A stretch of DNA of 64,000 bases from contig NZ_LR217722.1 of NCBI RefSeq assembly GCF_900698975.1, positions 248,001-312,000 of the forward strand, given 5' to 3'. The notes under the pieces were generated by a model. It was not told where the DNA came from and searched no databases. It worked only from the letters and a program-made list of their open reading frames with translations. Within the stretch, counting starts at the first letter, position 1, and each line of letters begins with the position of its first letter. The DNA comes from Buchnera aphidicola (Cinara splendens). GTDB lineage: Bacteria > Pseudomonadota > Gammaproteobacteria > Enterobacterales > Enterobacteriaceae. The position numbers were made by a program, and so were the translations under genes. Below, piece by piece: positions 19,905-29,018 of this stretch.

Positions 19905-20573
19905 ATGAAGTCTTTTTTTTTAATTTGCAAAAATATCTTATATTGTATGTTATTGACATTTCATATACATAATCAACCAATGTCTTATAATACTGTTAAA
20001 AACAAACCTTATGTTTTACAACCACTATCTTTAGTTACTAATATCACAAATAAAAAATCGATCCAAAATGATTTATCGTGGTTTACTACATATAATCATT
20101 ACAAAGTTGGTGATGTTATAACTGTAATATGTAATGAAAATAATACTATCAGCACTATTGTTAAAAATACCTATAATTATAAATTATATAATAAATTATA
20201 TTCTTGTTTATTTTTAATAAAAAAACACATTTCATATTTTTCTAAGCTAGAAAAAACGAGAAAACCACTCACTCTAAAAAAAACATACTTAAAAAATCAA
20301 ATACATTCACATTTTTCGGTTAAAATAGTTTCTATTCTAAAAGATAAATATTTAAATGTATTTGGAGAAAAAAAAATATTGATTGATGATCATTATCAAA
20401 AATTCCAATTTTATGGAACAGTCAATCCAAAAAAAATAAATTTAAATGATTCTATTGAATTTTACAAAATATCTAATTTTGTTATAAAATATACACAAAA
20501 AACAAAAAAAAAGAATTTTTTTATTTTAAAAAATTTTTATATGATTTTTTATAATTTAATAAAAATTATTTAA
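19905..20573 (+). CDS. flgH: flagellar L-ring protein FlgH (diverged, no visible lipobox)
   Basis: Outer-membrane L-ring protein of the flagellar basal body, 222 residues (E. coli 232). The pattern YKVGDVITVICNENN matches the E. coli IGDTLTIVLQEN segment, and KYLNVFGEKKILIDDHYQKFQFYGTVNPKKI matches the conserved LHVVGEKQI...RFSGVVNPR block. The N-terminus is hydrophobic but has no L-x-G-C lipoprotein box, which E. coli FlgH has. flgG, which lies between flgF and flgH in E. coli, is missing. flgI follows 42 bases downstream. Confidence 0.85.
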   Translation: MKSFFLICKNILYCMLLTFHIHNQPMSYNTVKNKPYVLQPLSLVTNITNKKSIQNDLSWFTTYNHYKVGDVITVICNENNTISTIVKNTYNYKLYNKLYSCLFLIKKHISYFSKLEKTRKPLTLKKTYLKNQIHSHFSVKIVSILKDKYLNVFGEKKILIDDHYQKFQFYGTVNPKKINLNDSIEFYKISNFVIKYTQKTKKKNFFILKNFYMIFYNLIKII

Positions 20574-20615
20574 TCAAAAATATACATAATGCATTAAATA
20601 AAAAAATTTGATTAC

Positions 20616-21395
20616 ATGAAAAAAATATCAATATTAAAAAATATAATAATCATGTTTGTCTTACTACTAAATATATCAAGCGTATCAGCAAAAAAAATTC
20701 ATAGTTTAATAAATATTTCTGGTATTAAAAATATACAGATTATAGGATATGGATTAGTAGTTGGATTACCTGGAACTGGAGATAACACATTACACATTCC
20801 ATTCACACGTCAATCTTTGAATAATATGCTAATAAAACTTGGAATATATACAACATGTAATAATAATATACGTACAAAAAATGTAGCAGCTGTAATAGTA
20901 ACAGCAATAATTTCTCCTTGGAGTTATGTTGGAAAAAAAATTGATATCACAGTTTCTTCTATTGGAAATGCTAGTAGTTTAAATGGTGGAACTTTATTAA
21001 TGACACCTTTACAAGGTATAGATAAAAAAATATATGCTGTTGCTCAAGGTAATATATCCATGAATTGGAGAAAAATAAAACTAAATTATACAAAAAAAAT
21101 TTCTATAAATAATCCAACACGAAAAAAAATAATTCATGGAGCAATCGTAGAAAAATCTACATCAAATATTCTTAATAAATATAAAAATGGAATTTTTTTA
21201 TTAAAAATAAAACATAAAAATTGGTGCTTGTTACAAGAAATTTATAATACTATTAATATACATTATTTTGATATAGCTACTATTATAGATGGTAACACTA
21301 TACAAATAATAATACCTAAGAACAAAAAATTACAAAATCAAATTTTAATGAATATTATGAATATAAATATATCTATAAAAAATTATAAAAAATAA
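20616..21395 (+). CDS. flgI: flagellar P-ring protein FlgI, C-terminally truncated
   Basis: Periplasmic P-ring protein. A signal peptide (residues 1-25, ending VSA) is followed by the conserved IIGYGLVVGLPGTGDNT-like core, NNMLIKLGI, KNVAAVIVTA, ASSLNGGTLLMTPL and VYAVAQGNI. The 259 residues compare with about 365 in E. coli. The reading frame ends where E. coli has IQNMQVNV, so roughly the last 95-100 residues are missing, and no continuation appears in another frame downstream. The N-terminal two thirds are well kept, which suggests selection still acts on the short form. A long inverted repeat lies 45 bases after the stop. Confidence 0.93.
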   Translation: MKKISILKNIIIMFVLLLNISSVSAKKIHSLINISGIKNIQIIGYGLVVGLPGTGDNTLHIPFTRQSLNNMLIKLGIYTTCNNNIRTKNVAAVIVTAIISPWSYVGKKIDITVSSIGNASSLNGGTLLMTPLQGIDKKIYAVAQGNISMNWRKIKLNYTKKISINNPTRKKIIHGAIVEKSTSNILNKYKNGIFLLKIKHKNWCLLQEIYNTINIHYFDIATIIDGNTIQIIIPKNKKLQNQILMNIMNINISIKNYKK

Positions 21396-21439
21396 TTCAT
21401 AAAATTAAAAAAATCAAAAATTATTATAAATAATATCAA

Positions 21440-21487
21440 AATATATATTTTAAGATACATAAAAATATATACCTTAAAATATATATT
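21440..21487. repeat. 15-bp perfect inverted repeat after flgI
   Basis: Perfect 15-base arms at 21440-21454 and 21473-21487 with an 18-base loop, 45 bases past the flgI stop. One arm ends TTTTAAG and the other begins CTTAAAA. No U-run follows, so it is not a classical terminator, but it could stabilise or end the flgH-flgI transcript. It lies in the 337-base gap where E. coli has flgJ, flgK, flgL and rne. Confidence 0.5.
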
Positions 21488-21732
21488 AAACTTAATATGC
21501 ATTAGTATATAAAAATATGTAAAATTATATATATGTATAACTTAAATAAAAATTTTTATATAATTCTAATATTTTATTTAACATCACAAATATGTTAACT
21601 ATAAATATAAAAATTTTATTAACATAAAATTATAAAAATATCAGTATATTATAAAAAATTTGTATATTTAATACAAGTTATACATAATTGAATACATATT
21701 TTTAATAAACCTTAATTTTACAGAATCAATAT

Positions 21733-22697
21733 ATGAATACTATTCATGCTAAACCAATATCCATTATTATTACGAAACATATGTCAGAACAAAGAATCGA
21801 CAATTTTTTATTTAAAACTTTTAAAAAATTACCCAAAAGAATGATATATCGTAGTATACGAATCGGAAAAATAAAAATTAATAAAAAAAAAGTACAACCA
21901 TTTTATAAATTAAAAATACATGATAACCTTACTCTATACTCAATAAAAATTGAGATAAAAAAAAAAATATTAATTTAAAATCATCAATAGTGCATTTATT
22001 TTTAAAAAATATATTATTTGAAGATAAATATTTAATTATTTTCAATAAACCATATGGAATCGCAGTACACGGAGGGAGCGGTATAAATTATGGTGTAATA
22101 GAAATATTTAGAAAAATTCGTCAAGAATTAGCATTTCTAGAATTAGTTCATCGTATTGATAAAGAAACTTCTGGAATATTAATACTTGCAAAAAAACGTT
22201 CTATTTTAAAAAAAATGCATGAAAATTTAAGAAACAAACTAATACATAAAGAATATTTAGCATTATTACATGGTCATTGGTCCGAAAAAAACACTACCGT
22301 TAGTCTTCCTTTACTAAAAAAAAAAAATGATCATCACAAAAAAAAAGTATGTGTTCACAAAAATGGAAAACCATCAATTACTCGTTTTAAAATTTTTCAA
22401 TACTTCCATAATACTACCCTTATGTCCATAATTCCAATAACAGGACGCACACATCAAATTCGAGTACATGCTGCACAATTTGGACATCCAGTTGTTTTTG
22501 ATCAAAAATATGGAGACATTAAAAAAGAAAAAAAAATCCTTCATAAAAAAAATGGCAGACTGTTATTACACGCTTATAAAGTTTTTTTTTATCATCCATT
22601 AAATAATGAAAAAATTTTTATAACTGCTAAATTAGATGAACGATTTAAAAAATTATTGAAAATATTTTCAAAAAAAAATATATTTAATAACTTTTAA
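21733..22697 (+). pseudogene. rluC: 23S rRNA pseudouridine synthase RluC, split by a frameshift at an A11 tract
   Basis: RluC makes pseudouridines 955, 2504 and 2580 in 23S rRNA. Frame 1 (21733-21978) encodes the S4 RNA-binding domain (QRIDNFLFKTFKKLPKRMIYR). The catalytic domain continues in another frame to 22697 with FNKPYGIAVHGGSG, the catalytic-Asp motif HRIDKETSG, and TGRTHQIRVH. Between them is a run of 11 A (21957-21967). One extra A joins the frames without a stop and gives a protein of normal layout. The downstream frame is well conserved, so slippage rescue, known for poly(A) tracts in Buchnera, is plausible. An independent start at GTG 21990 is possible but lacks a ribosome binding site. 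Confidence 0.85.
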
Positions 22698-22796
22698 ATT
22701 GATATAATAATTGTAGTTGTTAAGAATGTTTAATATACTAAAAATATTACATTACAAATTAATAAAAATAATTATTAGTTATTGCAAGGAAAAAAA

Positions 22797-22994
22797 ATGG
22801 CCGTACAAAAAAGCAAACCTAGTCGTTCAAAAAGAGGAATGAGACGATCTCATGATCACGTATTAGAGAAAAAAATATCTATAGATAATACTTCCAAAGA
22901 AATACATATTCGTCATCATATTACTGAAAAAGGCTATTATAAGGGAAAAAAAACATTTTTATTCCAGAAAAAATCTACAAAAATAATTAAATAA
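22797..22994 (+). CDS. rpmF: 50S ribosomal protein L32
   Basis: Small ribosomal protein beginning [21 protein letters not shown], a near-exact family signature, followed by [21 protein letters not shown] lies seven bases before the chosen ATG; an in-frame TTG 15 bases upstream overlaps that site and is rejected. At 65 residues it is eight longer than E. coli L32, owing to a Lys-rich C-terminal extension. In E. coli rpmF leads into plsX, fabH and fabD; here plsX and fabH are missing. Confidence 0.96.
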   Translation: MAVQKSKPSRSKRGMRRSHDHVLEKKISIDNTSKEIHIRHHITEKGYYKGKKTFLFQKKSTKIIK

Positions 22995-23226
22995 ATTATC
23001 AATAATTTTATATAAATAAAAATTATATGGTAATTGCAATGAAATTGTATCTATATAAGATATAAAGTTTAATAATTTATTTTTAAATGAAATAAATTTC
23101 TATATTTTATCTTAATACCTCTTTTTAATATATGTTAGTAATTTTAATAAAAAAATTAATAAACAATGTTTACTATCATTAATTATTATAAATATTATTT
23201 ATAATATATTTATACAAAAAAATATT

Positions 23227-23255
23227 TTCTATATACTATATAGTAGTATATAGAA
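23227..23255. repeat. 12-bp inverted repeat upstream of fabD
   Basis: Perfect 12-base arms at 23227-23238 and 23244-23255 around a 5-base loop, ending about 20 bases before the fabD start. No U-run follows on the plus strand. It may fold in the fabD leader or be an end for rpmF transcripts. Chance origin cannot be excluded in DNA this rich in A and T. Confidence 0.35.
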
Positions 23256-23274
23256 TAAACAGGTAATTCAATTT

Positions 23275-24213
23275 ATGAAAAAAATTTCATTAATTTTTCC
23301 GGGATATGGATTATCTAATATAGATTATTTAAAATCATTTTTTAAAAAACATTCTGTAATAAGAAAAACATTTGAAGAAGCGTCTGACATATTGCACAAG
23401 AACATATACAATAACTGTTTAAAAAAAAAAAACAATTCCTTGTATTTACAAAAAAACATGCATTTATTGATATTTATATCATCTATTGCAATATATAAAT
23501 TATTAAATCAAAAAATATATATTAAACCATCTATTTTTGCTGGACACAGTCTGGGTCAATATTCAGCATTAGTATGTAATAATAATATCTTATTTCAAGA
23601 AGCTTTAAAAATTGTAAATATACGTCATAAAATATTGTTGCTAGCTGTAAAAGATACTCGAGTATTAACATTAGTTATAATTGGATTAAATTATACTTTG
23701 ATTAAAAAAATTTGTTCATTTATTTCAAATAAAAAAAAAGTATTTATTTCTATTATTAATTCTAGAACACAAGTAGTGATAACTGGACATTACTCAGCAG
23801 TATATACAGCTGGTCAAATATTTAAACAACAGTTACATGTAAAAGTAATACGTTTACCTATACCATTTACATCACACTGTGTTCTCATGAGAAATTATAA
23901 AAAAAAATTTTCTAAATCTTTAAAAAAAATAAAAATATCAAAAGGAAAATATCCTATCATTGGTAATTATCGTTCAAAAATTTTAACTTCTAAAAAAGAT
24001 ATATATATTTCACTACTAAAACAAATATATAAAAAAGTACACTGGAAACAATGTATTGTAAAAATAATTTCTATGGGTATCAGTATTTTTATTGAAATAG
24101 GCTTAGGACAAGTTTTAACAAATTTAAATAAAGAATACAGTAAAATTTCATCATACTCAACTAATAATAACCAAAAATTATCATTAATTGTTGATATAAT
24201 AAAAAAATTATGA
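23275..24213 (+). CDS. fabD: malonyl-CoA:ACP transacylase FabD
   Basis: Transfers malonyl from CoA to acyl carrier protein, the entry of fatty-acid elongation. It has 312 residues (E. coli 309). The nucleophile motif AGHSLGQYS (Ser92) is in its usual place and the catalytic His sits in PFTSHCVLM. The N-terminal FPGQG motif reads FPGYG: the oxyanion-hole Gln11 is Tyr here, although the known contact is through the backbone. The segment matching E. coli NPVQW reads KKVHW. The stop overlaps the fabG start (ATGA), so the two are translationally coupled. Confidence 0.94.
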   Translation: MKKISLIFPGYGLSNIDYLKSFFKKHSVIRKTFEEASDILHKNIYNNCLKKKNNSLYLQKNMHLLIFISSIAIYKLLNQKIYIKPSIFAGHSLGQYSALVCNNNILFQEALKIVNIRHKILLLAVKDTRVLTLVIIGLNYTLIKKICSFISNKKKVFISIINSRTQVVITGHYSAVYTAGQIFKQQLHVKVIRLPIPFTSHCVLMRNYKKKFSKSLKKIKISKGKYPIIGNYRSKILTSKKDIYISLLKQIYKKVHWKQCIVKIISMGISIFIEIGLGQVLTNLNKEYSKISSYSTNNNQKLSLIVDIIKKL

Positions 24214-24947
24214 AAAAAAATATAGCATTAGTGACAGGAGCTAATAGAGGTATTGGAAAAAAAATTTCAAAAGAATTAATAAATGCAGGAATATATGTAA
24301 TAGGTACTTCTACAACTCCACAAGGAGTAGATAAAATAAAAAAAACATTTAAAAATCATGGAATTGGCATATTGATAAATTTTTTGAAAATTATAGAAAC
24401 CAAAAAAAAAATTCAACAATTAATTAAAAAATTCAAAATAATTGACATATTTGTACATAATGCAGGTATTATACAAGATAGTATTTTACTTAAAATGAAT
24501 GATTCCTGTTGGAACAATGTAATTAACATTAATTTATCTGCAATATTTCATGTTACAAAAATTATTTTGTCACCTATGATTAAACAAAGATATGGGAGAA
24601 TAATAGTTCTTAGTTCAATATCAGGTTATACAGGACAAATTGGACAAACTAACTATGCTGCCTCAAAATCTGGACTCATTGGATTTTCAAAGTCCTTAGC
24701 TTTAGAAGTAGCATCAAAAGGAATCACTGTTAATATGATTTCTCCTGGATATATATATACTGATATGACTAAAAAAATATTATCTTTAAAGAAAGAAGAA
24801 ATTTTAAAAAAAATACCTGTAGGTCGTTTTGGAAATACACAAGATATTGCTTACGTTGTATCTTTTTTATCATCAAAAAAATCTTCGTATATAACTGGTC
24901 AAAATATTCATGTAAATGGAGGTATGTATGTTGATTTTAATATGTAA
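24210..24947 (+). CDS. fabG: 3-oxoacyl-ACP reductase FabG
   Basis: NADPH-dependent short-chain dehydrogenase that reduces 3-oxoacyl-ACP in fatty-acid elongation. It has 245 residues (E. coli 244). The cofactor motif TGANRGIG (9-16), NAG (84-86) and the catalytic Ser136, Tyr149 and Lys153 (YAASK) are all present, with the C-terminal ITGQNIHVNGGMY. It overlaps fabD by four bases and is followed by acpP, as in E. coli. Confidence 0.96.
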   Translation: MKKNIALVTGANRGIGKKISKELINAGIYVIGTSTTPQGVDKIKKTFKNHGIGILINFLKIIETKKKIQQLIKKFKIIDIFVHNAGIIQDSILLKMNDSCWNNVININLSAIFHVTKIILSPMIKQRYGRIIVLSSISGYTGQIGQTNYAASKSGLIGFSKSLALEVASKGITVNMISPGYIYTDMTKKILSLKKEEILKKIPVGRFGNTQDIAYVVSFLSSKKSSYITGQNIHVNGGMYVDFNM

Positions 24948-25023
24948 ATTATTATTTTTATAAATAAAATTTTCATTTAACAAATTTATTTTAATTATTA
25001 TTAAATACATAGGAAGTTATTAT

Positions 25024-25287
25024 ATGGGACATGTCTTTAAGAGAATAGAAAAAATTCTAGCAAAACAATTCCAGATAGATAATAAAGATATTTCTTTATC
25101 TAGCAATCTGAAAAAAGATTTACAGGCAGATTCATTAGATTTTGTTGAATTAATTATGTTATTAGAAGAAGAATTCAATATTGAATTGTTTGATATGAAC
25201 CCAGAAAAAATACAATCTATAAAACATCTAGTTACATATATTAGTGATAAACTTAAAAAAAAAAGTAAAATACATATACATGAATAA
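25024..25287 (+). CDS. acpP: acyl carrier protein
   Basis: Carrier of growing acyl chains on a phosphopantetheine attached to Ser37 in the motif [16 protein letters not shown]. Its 87 residues exceed E. coli ACP (78) because of a Lys-rich C-terminal tail. The acidic helix II is kept. AGGAAG precedes the ATG. The last eight bases overlap the start of holB. In E. coli fabF, pabC, yceG and tmk lie between acpP and holB, and all are missing here. Confidence 0.96.
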   Translation: MGHVFKRIEKILAKQFQIDNKDISLSSNLKKDLQADSLDFVELIMLLEEEFNIELFDMNPEKIQSIKHLVTYISDKLKKKSKIHIHE

Positions 25288-26263
25288 ATATCCTTGGTTA
25301 ATCACTCAGTATTTACAGATAATTAATAAATATCGTAAAAATTCATTACATCCTATAACTTTAATTCAAGCCCCTACCGGCGTAGGAATTTCAAAATTAA
25401 TCTTTAATATTTCTAAATGGATACTATGCTCACATAAAAATAAATTTACTAATTGTAAAAAATGCATATCATGTTTTTTAATAAACAAAAAAAATCATCC
25501 TGATTTTTACAATGTAAATTATATTTCTCAATATAAAAATATTGGAATTAATATAATTCGAAATATAATTAAGAATTTATATAAAACGTCACAACAAGGA
25601 GGATGTAAGATAGTTTATTTTTCAAATATTAATTCTTGTACTTTAGAAGCTAGTAATGCTTTATTAAAAACTTTAGAAGAACCTCCAATAAATACTATTT
25701 TTTTTTTACATACAAGAAATATCACACAAGTAATTAATACTATTAAAAGTAGATCAATTATATATTATATACATGCACCACAAGAAAAAATAGCTATTTC
25801 ATGGCTAAAAAAAAAAAATAAACAACATAATTTTTTACAATTATTAACTGCGCTACGAATAAATAATAATGCCCCTATATCTACTCAAAAATTTTTAAAA
25901 AGTAATGCATTTAAGCAGAGAAATATATTTATGCGTGCAATACATACATATGTCAATGAAAAAAATGACAGTGATTTATGGAATATAATATTAGATTATG
26001 ATGAAAAGATCATAACTACTTTAATTTGTTATTTTTTATTAGATATTATTAAATATAACATATGCAAAGATAACAAAATCAAAAATGTAGATCAATTAAA
26101 ATTAATCAAAAAAATTGCACATATAAATAAATTTAACGTATTAAAAAATAATTTGATATCTTGGATTCAATTTCAACAAATACTATCTACGTCTTATCAA
26201 GTAGATAAACAATTAATATTCATAGAACAAATTTTTTTATGGATGAAAATACTACATATATAG
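25280..26263 (+). CDS. holB: DNA polymerase III delta' subunit
   Basis: Clamp-loader subunit (327 residues; E. coli 334). The N-terminus [10 protein letters not shown] matches E. coli MRWYPWL, which fixes the start at 25280, overlapping acpP by eight bases. A four-Cys zinc module (residues ~50-65: C-x8-C-x2-C-x2-C), the [12 protein letters not shown] motif and the AAA+ C-terminal region are present. The usual P-loop is degenerate (APTGVGIS), as is normal for delta', which does not hydrolyse ATP. Confidence 0.93.
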   Translation: MNKYPWLITQYLQIINKYRKNSLHPITLIQAPTGVGISKLIFNISKWILCSHKNKFTNCKKCISCFLINKKNHPDFYNVNYISQYKNIGINIIRNIIKNLYKTSQQGGCKIVYFSNINSCTLEASNALLKTLEEPPINTIFFLHTRNITQVINTIKSRSIIYYIHAPQEKIAISWLKKKNKQHNFLQLLTALRINNNAPISTQKFLKSNAFKQRNIFMRAIHTYVNEKNDSDLWNIILDYDEKIITTLICYFLLDIIKYNICKDNKIKNVDQLKLIKKIAHINKFNVLKNNLISWIQFQQILSTSYQVDKQLIFIEQIFLWMKILHI

Positions 26264-26295
26264 AATTTTAATTAAAAAAATTAAGGATATTAAAT

Positions 26296-27101
26296 ATGTA
26301 TCTAATAGATACTCATTGTCATATTAATCGCATAGACGATACTAATAAGCCTGAAACATTAGATTATATCTTAAAAAAAGCATATGCAAATAATATAAAA
26401 TTATTCTTATCCGTATCTACCTCTATTGAAGATTTTTATAATGTATATAAATATACTTATACTCATAAAAACATTTTACTATCATGTGGTTTACATCCTA
26501 ATGATCAACATACAAATAATGATTTGCAAAAAATACTATCATTATCTAAAAAAAAAAAGTTATTGCAATTGGAGAAACAGGATTAGATTTTTATAAATCT
26601 ACAAAAAACAAAAACAAGCAAATTGAATTATTTAAATATCATTTATATATATCTGACATAACTAAAAAACCTCTAATTATTCATAACAGATATGCTGATT
26701 ACGAAATATTTCAATCTCTAAATTCAAATAAAAATAAATTATATTCCGGAGTTATACATTCTTTTACTGGAACGATAGATACAGCAAGAAAATTTTTAGA
26801 TGCTGGATTTTATATATCATTTTCTGGAATTATTACATTTAAAAAATCTAATGAATTAAGAAACGTATTAAAATTTATACCATTGAATAGATTATGCATA
26901 GAAACAGACGCACCTTATTTATCTCCAGAACCGTACAGAGGAATGATTAATCAACCATCGTTTTTATATTACACAGCAAAAACTATTCAAAAATATTTAA
27001 AAATTGATTTTTTTAAATTTACTAAAATTTTAAACAATAATTTTTTTAAATTATTTAATATTAAAAAAAAAAATATAACTAGTCTTATCAAGACTGAATA
27101 A
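26296..27101 (+). pseudogene. ycfH: TatD-family metal-dependent hydrolase (YcfH), frameshifted at an A11 tract
   Basis: TatD-family deoxyribonuclease-like hydrolase; the cellular role of YcfH is uncertain. The first frame (26296-26586) carries the metal ligands of DTHCHINR and the CGLHPND segment, then runs into a stop. A run of 11 A lies at 26548-26558. One extra A joins it to a continuous second frame ending at 27101. That frame holds IAIGETGLDFY, the HNR and HSFTG metal and catalytic segments, and IETDAPYLSPEP. Ligands on both sides are needed for activity, so the halves cannot work separately. Either it is a young pseudogene or it is rescued by slippage. Confidence 0.87.
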
Positions 27102-27620
27102 AAGACTATAACAAATATGATGTAAATCAATATTATCAATACTATTAACCGTATACATGGTATCAGTTCAAAAAATTATTTAATAAAAATATCAATATAA
27201 ATTGTATATGTATTTAATAAATCTAAATATTATAAATATTTTTAAAAATTATAAATCAAAAGAAAACATTAAAAATAAAAAATTTTATTTTTACAAATAC
27301 ATATTAATAATTTTTTATATAAAAATATATATTAAGTTATTACAATACATCAAATTACATTGAAAATTGTATTATCTATAAAAAAATCAATAATTAATGA
27401 TATTTATTATTAATAATAAACAGGAATGTATAGTAATATGTTTGCTCTATTTTGCATATAAAATATATTTTTATATTTTATAAATATATTAAATAAAAAC
27501 ATACGTAACTAATTTGCATATAAAAAATATATATATTAAATAAATCAATTATATATTAATAAAATTCATATTTGTTCACACAAAAAAAAAATTATTTATA
27601 ATTTATATTTAATAAATAAT
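27102..27620. other. convergent intergenic region tatD/asnS, no gene seen
   Basis: About 520 bases with no recognisable gene. In E. coli ptsG (glucose PTS permease) follows ycfH, and its absence is consistent with erosion here. Two imperfect copies of a TTGCATATAAAA motif (near 27453 and 27513) are the only repeats noticed. Confidence 0.5.
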
Positions 27621-29018
27621 TTAAAAATCCGCATGTCCTACAGTTCTAGGAAAAGGAATAACTTCTCTAATATTATTAATTCCAGTAATAAATAATATTA
27701 ATCTTTCTAATCCTAAACCAAAACCAGCATGCGGGACTGTTCCATATCTTCTTAAATCTTTATACCAATCATAATTTTTATTATTTAATCCTATTTCTTG
27801 CATTCTATGATCTAAATAATCAATTCTATCTTCTCGTTCAGAACCTCCAATAATTTCACCTACTCGTGGAATTATTATATCAAAAGCAGCAACTGTATTA
27901 TTATCATCGTTTAGTCGCATATAAAATGCTTTTAATTTCTTTGGATAATTTCGTATTATTACTGAAGATTTAAAATGATTATCTACTAGATATTTTTCTT
28001 GTTTAGAAGATAAATCTTTGCCCCAAAATATATCCTCATCAAAAATATTTTTATTTTTTAACAAAATATCTATAATATCAGTATATTCTACATGTATAAA
28101 ATTAATTCTCAAAAATTTATTTAATCGATGAATAATAGTATTATCAACTTTTTTTTGTAAAAAAAGTAATTCTGACATACAATTATTTAAAACATCTACA
28201 ATAGAATTTTTCAATAACTGTTCAGCAAAAACTGATATGTCGTTAATATCTGAAAAAGATTTTTCTACTTCTAACATCCAGAACTCAGTTAAATGTTTTT
28301 TTGTATTAGAATTTTCAGCTCGAAATGTAGGACCAAAAGAATATACTTTAGATAAAGCACAAGCATAAGATTCTAAAGTTAATTGACCGGATACAGTTAA
28401 AAAAACCTTTTTTTTAAAAAATTCATTTTTTTTTCTTATACAATTAATTTGATTATTAGCATTGTTATTATCCAATATAGATACCCTAAACATAGATCCA
28501 GAACCTTCAGTATCAATACTAGTAATAATAGGAGTAGATACCCAAAGATATCCAAATTTATTTAAAAATTGATTTAATGACTGAAATACTACATTTCTAA
28601 TTCTAGAAATTACTCCAATTAAATTAGTTCGTGGACGCAAATGACAATAACTTCTAATATATTCAATACTATGTTGTTTAGCAGACATAGGGTATATGTC
28701 TGGATTATCTATCCATCCCAAAACTTTTATATGAATTGCATGAATCTCATATGTTTGCAAATTTCCTTTAGATAATTTCAAATAACCAGAGATTAAAACT
28801 GAACAACCAATAGTTAATTTAACAATTTCTGTAAAATAATTGCATAGAATTTTCTTTGCTATTACCTGCATTGTAGATGTAGAAGATCCATCATATACAG
28901 TTAAAAAAGATATTCCTATCTTAGAAAATCTATTATTACGTATCCAACCATTAATAGTAATTAATTTATTTAAATGGTTATTTTGTTTATAAATATCTAA
29001 TATAGAGATTTTTTTCAT
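27621..29018 (-). CDS. asnS: asparaginyl-tRNA synthetase
   Basis: Class II synthetase that charges tRNA-Asn (465 residues; E. coli 466). It has an N-terminal OB-fold (TINGWIRNNR), a FGYLWVSTPIITSIDTEGSGSMF motif 1 region, motif 2 around FGPTFRAENSNTKKHLTEFWMLE, and motif 3 in GFGLGLERLILFITG. The protein is full length and every catalytic segment is intact. It stands alone between two long gene-free gaps. Confidence 0.97.
   Translation of the reverse strand: MKKISILDIYKQNNHLNKLITINGWIRNNRFSKIGISFLTVYDGSSTSTMQVIAKKILCNYFTEIVKLTIGCSVLISGYLKLSKGNLQTYEIHAIHIKVLGWIDNPDIYPMSAKQHSIEYIRSYCHLRPRTNLIGVISRIRNVVFQSLNQFLNKFGYLWVSTPIITSIDTEGSGSMFRVSILDNNNANNQINCIRKKNEFFKKKVFLTVSGQLTLESYACALSKVYSFGPTFRAENSNTKKHLTEFWMLEVEKSFSDINDISVFAEQLLKNSIVDVLNNCMSELLFLQKKVDNTIIHRLNKFLRINFIHVEYTDIIDILLKNKNIFDEDIFWGKDLSSKQEKYLVDNHFKSSVIIRNYPKKLKAFYMRLNDDNNTVAAFDIIIPRVGEIIGGSEREDRIDYLDHRMQEIGLNNKNYDWYKDLRRYGTVPHAGFGLGLERLILFITGINNIREVIPFPRTVGHADF

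Noticed and set aside
21990-22697. Catalytic domain of RluC as an independent gene starting at GTG
   Set aside because: No ribosome binding site, and a single added A in the adjacent A11 run joins it to the S4 domain in the normal RluC layout.
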